Translations under genes and position numbers: made by a program
DNA from: Acheta domesticus
Taxonomy: Eukaryota > Arthropoda > Insecta > Orthoptera > Gryllidae
Direction: 5' to 3'
Length of the DNA: 64,000 nucleotides
Assembly: GCA_031308135.1 (NCBI GenBank)
Contig: JAHLJT010008756.1
Location: 64,510,232-64,574,231, forward strand
The notes under the pieces: generated by a model
What the model was told of the DNA's origin: nothing
The model's input: only the letters and a program-made list of their open reading frames with translations
Database searches by the model: none
Shown here: positions 59,616-64,000 of the stretch, one piece after another
Layout of the letters: the number at the start of each line of letters is the position of its first letter
Numbering within the stretch: the first letter of the stretch is position 1

Positions 59616-62600
59616 ACTCTGTATTCTGTTCCACGAACTTGTTCAATATCAGACGCGATGCCATGTACCTGATCCAAATCAGAATGCTTTTTTTTTCAAT
59701 TGATATACGCGTGTATTTTACATTGTGTTTCTGTTTTCTAAATGTCTAACTTAAGCTTGTACTTGCAATGGAATTTGTAGTAATATAATTCCAAACGCGT
59801 AATAAGTCAGTGATTTAATATTTTTCTCCTATATTATTATTTAATATTTACAATTTTTCTCCTGTATTATATTTATAATGTTTGTCCCGTATTGTTATTT
59901 AATACTTATTTTTCTATATATTATTTTTAAGTACATTATGTCAGGTGTTGAGTCACTTTATTAAAATTATTAAAAAATAATATGCCTGTGAAAAATCTTG
60001 CATACGTAACCTTGACGACTCAGAGCAGCTGCTAAAGCGTGTTCCAAGGTGCAATGAATGTGCCTGCAAAAGTATCAGCCATGAAATTCTGTGTGAAATT
60101 GTTCATATGTTAATGCTCCATGACGAATGCAAACGTTTTCATGCATAATCTTATTTCGTTCACCAATCATGCAAAGTAGCGCCGATTTCTTCAAGATTGA
60201 AGATTTTTTCTATTTTATCTTGAAACTACACTTCCACGCCTGTTTTTTTCGGTGAGAAACGAAATGGTAATATCTACTTCGGCCTTTGGGGAGAAAATTG
60301 CATGCAGGAAATTCGCATCGCTTCCAGTAAGAGTGTAATATATGCAAAACGCGTAACAGAATCACAATTTCTAAACTTCTAGCTATTTGATACGCAACAA
60401 CATCCAGTAACTCCGTTACATAAATTATGTAGATGAATATTTGAGAGTGGGCTTGTTAATTAACATCCTATTGAATTATTTAGTGTTAAATGCGTTTGAA
60501 ATGGATTAATGAAAAATAACATATCTCCATAACAAATAACAAATATTTCTAGTTGTATTAAATTATATAGTGTATTCTCGTACATTTTACCTGGGTAGTT
60601 ACACAGACTTGCTTTTATTGTCATTCAAATTACATGAGAAAATAATAATAATTAAATATTAAAATTAGGTGAGTATTGAGTTGTTTGATCCATAAAAAGA
60701 AGCCCTAAGAATATTGGAAATGTTTTCTGGAAATTGAAGTAATTTCCATATTATCTGTGCTTTGAGTGCTTTATGGCTATTCTACTTAACATTCAATTAT
60801 TTAATTGCATTAATTGTATAGTATTTAGAAATATTTTGTGGAGCGTGCTTGGCATTTCTAATCTATCCCCATAACATACATACCGAAGAAGTACTGCAGC
60901 AAATACGTCTTTTGTTATGGTTATCAAATCCCGCGCTAGTCATAAAGGCTTTAGGTCGCGGCGTAGCGTATCAGCCATAACCTAAATCATCACATGTTAT
61001 TTCATGCTTGTCACGAAGCAGTTTCCTATTTCCAGCCGCCAATTTCCAATAAGCGAAATGGCACTTGAAGAAGAACTACACTCCGGCAAATGTCGACCCC
61101 CGAACGATGTCTTCGGAGTCGCACTTCGTTCCGTGAAACCTCCTTGCGAACGTCCGACCGCACACGGCTCGTCGCATCCGATGGCAGGTGACCTTTGCCC
61201 TTTCGATCGGCTGCAGGATGTCCGCTGCGGGATATCGGAACTTCCTGAGGTCGGTCGGTTCCTTAATGGAGAAACCAGTGTCCCGAATCGAAAGTTGTCC
61301 GCTTTAGCGTCGACGCAACCACCACCGCCGCCGCCGCCACCGCACCACCCACCGCCCGCGCGCAATGAGAAACCACCGTCAGCGATATTTTCGGAACCAA
61401 TTTTTTTCATCTTGATTGTTCGTTAAGCATTTGGGCTGACGTCATGCATTTCGTTGAAAGTGAACGGCTTCGGAATTTTCGTATCGATTATGGCGGAAGC
61501 TAACTATGCTGAGAATGGAATCGTGAGTGCTAGAGTTTTAACTAGTTTTAGAAATGGTTATATTGTGACGCCTAGAAAAATAGTAACAGTTTTCTAGCAT
61601 GTTTTCGTGTGGGTGTAAACACTTTTATCGGTAATCGTGTACTATAGTTCTACAATGCGCCTACATACGAGTACATTCAGTGGAAAAAAAGCTTGCGTTT
61701 CCGAAATAAAGTATTCGATCTTAATCAGATCGTTACCGACGAAATTGGTCTTACTGGTTAGTTATGATAAATACTCTTAGTTTTCTGTTTAAAGGAATAT
61801 CGTTACCAATTTGTGACTTGCTTGTCCGTTGCTGTCATTTGAAGACAATTTTACCGTGTAGAAGGCAGGGATCGAAGGTCAGAAATACTATAGTGAGTTG
61901 TAAAACGTCCGCGAGACAGGCGGCGGAGGTCGAAAAAAATCAGTCCTTAATTACCCGTATCAGGAGCCCTGTGGGCAGCAGATAGCTACGGGTGCCTTTC
62001 CCACATATTCCGCACCCGCCGTCTGCCCGCCTGTCGACACAAGTGGTGACGCTGAACATGGCGACGGTCACCGCCAGATCACCATACCACCCACCGAAGG
62101 CCCACCGACCACATGGGATGCTTCAGGGCCTTTCGCCTTCCCACCACAGTCGACTCACGCCACAGTCGTCTTTCCCACCACAGTCGTCTTGGCCCAGTGG
62201 TACAAACACTGATAGAATTTTGTGATTTGTATTTAGTTTTTCTGAAATTCGAATTTCAAAGACACCTTTATTACAACGGTGTAATAAGAAAAGACAATGT
62301 CAAAAATAATTAAGAAAAATATTAAAATGAGATGTCTAAAGAATAACTATTGAAAATGAAAAATTCAATCTACGGAATACGATATGTTAGCGAATGGAAA
62401 CAAGGGGATGAATAATCCGATCTCAAAGACATTGATAACCCGATGAAAATAATATTATAACTCTACTATAACTTATATATACATCTTTTCGTCAATTTAA
62501 AAAGAAATAAAATTAACAAAGTAATAAGTAAACTCTTAAGTTAAATATTTTTTTGTAGTAAGAGTGATACAATGTTCTATCGAAATCACCTGCTGCTTTA

Positions 62601-62894
62601 TTAAAAAAAGTGTCACGTCGTTTCTAATGAATTTCCAATTTTCTTTCCAGCCAACCATCTTTGAGTTCCATCATTGGCTTATTATTTGATTCACATTTCC
62701 GGTGCAGAGTACTACGTTCATTCACTACATTCTCTGCTTTTGAAGTCTCGTCATGCCAGAGAACATCCGCTGAAATATGAGGCTCTGTTTTCGCTATCCT
62801 GTAAATTGGATAGCCACTTACATTTTTATCTCTTACCAACAAGCACGCAATTATTATAATGAGCAGAATTTTCCTCGCCAAAACATGCTGAAGA

Positions 62895-62995
62895 ATTGTG
62901 TTCATAAAGATAGAACATGACGTCTGCTCAGCACCGCTTGCTTGAGGACGACCGATGGGAAAAGCACGGAAGATGCAGCTACGGCTATGGGTAGA
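62895..62995 (+). pseudogene. Possible LINE-tail fragment
   Basis: One plus-strand frame reads GRPMGKARKMQLRLWVDN, which loosely resembles the GRPRxRWxDxV motif near the end of RTE-like proteins. There is no supporting sequence around it, so this is weak. Confidence 0.2.
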
Positions 62996-64000
62996 CAACA
63001 CAAAACACGAAATTTAAATAAAATATCTTCGGCCATTTTTGAGAAATTTTTGAAAATGTTACAGAAGCCTCATTAAACTTATCCCCAAAATGTTCAGAAT
63101 GTTTTTCACTTCGCTTTATGACTTTGAACCAGTGCATATTGTTCGGGGAGTAGTCATTTTGGCAAACATTTAGGAATGTTGTAGAGGCAGATGTTGCTCA
63201 AAGATGGACAAACGGCCATTTTGAACGAAAAGAAAAAAACGTTTTCGGTGTCAGGGGACCCCAAAACATGACTTTTAATTGAAATCCCGAAATCTATTCC
63301 GCATAACATAATGTTCTCAATACTACATACACTCCGTATATTATACGTACATACACGAGAATATAAAAACCACACTGCTGCGATATAAAAGAGAACTGGA
63401 GTACATGAACGAGTAAGTTTGGAATTGCATAATATCGAAGAAAAGTATTCAGATGAGAAAGTAGGTGAATGTGAATGAATAGTAGACAGTATGCGAGAAA
63501 TGTCTTTAATAATAAAAATAAAAACATCACGCAATTCAGAAATTTTCAAAAACGTTAAGTTTTCAAAACTACAAATAGCATAGTCGAAGTTTCAAGTAGG
63601 GATACATTCTCCATCTGCTCAGAGAGAAGCTGAGAAATCGGTAAGTGTAGAGACAATAAACGTAAGAAGTATTTCAATGCGCAAAAAAGTGAAGGAGACA
63701 TGAAAACTGATGAATAGAAGTAGACCCAATACAACAAAAATGGTTGGCTTCTGGAAAACAGTTGAAAAACAAAGACAAACAGAAATCAGAGAAGAAATCT
63801 GAAGGAAGCAGAGAAGTAGCGGGACCTTGTGAGACGCCGCCACGGCGCCTGCGCCAGGGCCACGCACGTGTTTAACCCACCGTCATCCCGAGAGTGCACG
63901 AAATGGGATGGTGAACAGCAGCAAAATAAAACTGCTTAGAAAAATGATAGATCAAAGGTAATGCACGAACTCGTAGTACCCGTATTTGTTATACTAAAAT

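Larger units (their letters stand above)
58721..64000. other. GC-rich tail of the minisatellite, then AT-rich DNA without recognisable genes
   Basis: 58,740..59,160 is CpG-dense. From there to the end the DNA is mostly AT-rich. Small GC-rich bits lie at 61,300..61,370 and 61,990..62,200. Minus-strand frames at 62,624..63,001 (with a hydrophobic LLIIIIACLLV run) and 63,154..63,549 have no recognisable domain. Confidence 0.5.

Noticed and set aside
62624..63001. 125-codon minus-strand frame with a hydrophobic run, considered as a secreted protein
   Set aside because: The hydrophobic run is internal, no cleavage site or domain is clear, and the opposite strand shows a possible LINE tail.
1..64000. 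CRISPR arrays, operons, ribosome binding sites or rRNA
   Set aside because: None seen; the sequence is of eukaryotic type and no regularly spaced direct repeats with unique spacers occur.

Overview
The window looks like nuclear DNA of an insect with a large, repeat-rich genome, possibly a polyneopteran such as a stick insect, cricket, cockroach or locust relative. Evidence: one spliced exon of a T-box gene in otherwise non-coding DNA, several families of short inverted-repeat transposons, tRNA-derived SINEs whose 3' end resembles orthopteroid SINEs, RTE-type LINE debris, and many microsatellites and GC-rich patches. Most long open frames are products of low-complexity DNA (GT, GGC, GAGGGC, 43-bp repeats) and are not annotated. 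The species call is inference from recalled repeat types.

The only clear host coding sequence is a 273-bp exon at 22665..22937 on the minus strand. It encodes the middle of a Tbx20/midline/H15 T-box DNA-binding domain and has canonical splice sites on both sides. I see no other exon of this gene in the window, so its introns are probably very long: more than 22 kb on the 3' side and more than 41 kb on the 5' side, if the rest of the window is intron.

The most unusual part is a distinctly AT-rich block at about 11,200..13,690, starting just after a 1000-N assembly gap. It is compact, has almost no spacers, and looks like a piece of a large nucleocytoplasmic DNA virus (NCLDV) inserted in the insect genome. 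It holds an intact 80-codon RNA polymerase subunit Rpb10-like gene, two tandem genes for tiny Ser-Pro-Arg repeat proteins (one frame-broken), a fragmented gene of the T5orf172/MSV199-associated type invaded by a (TA)n(GA)n microsatellite, a small secreted or membrane protein, and two further minus-strand fragments. Perfect or near-perfect hairpins with 9-14-bp arms and 3-6-base loops lie at or after several stop codons, as expected for NCLDV-type mRNA 3' ends. Iridovirus, ascovirus, entomopoxvirus and asfarvirus-like sources cannot be separated by eye.

Layout: 1..9.5 kb, non-coding with a pogo-like end, a MITE, a SINE head and a GT-rich satellite; 9.5..11.1 kb, SINE running into the gap; 11.2..13.7 kb, viral block; 13.7..22.6 kb, LINE debris, a 230-bp inverted-repeat element, a 211-bp tandem duplication and GC-rich patches; 22.7 kb, T-box exon; 23.6..24 kb, two adjacent MITEs; 24..50.8 kb, mostly unique AT-rich DNA alternating with GC-rich islands and local duplications; 51 kb, a fragment with an SDHRPV motif; 51.8..59.2 kb, tandem repeats, a duplicated pogo-like unit carrying a nested foldback element, and a 12-bp GC-rich minisatellite; 59.2..64 kb, AT-rich with no recognisable gene.
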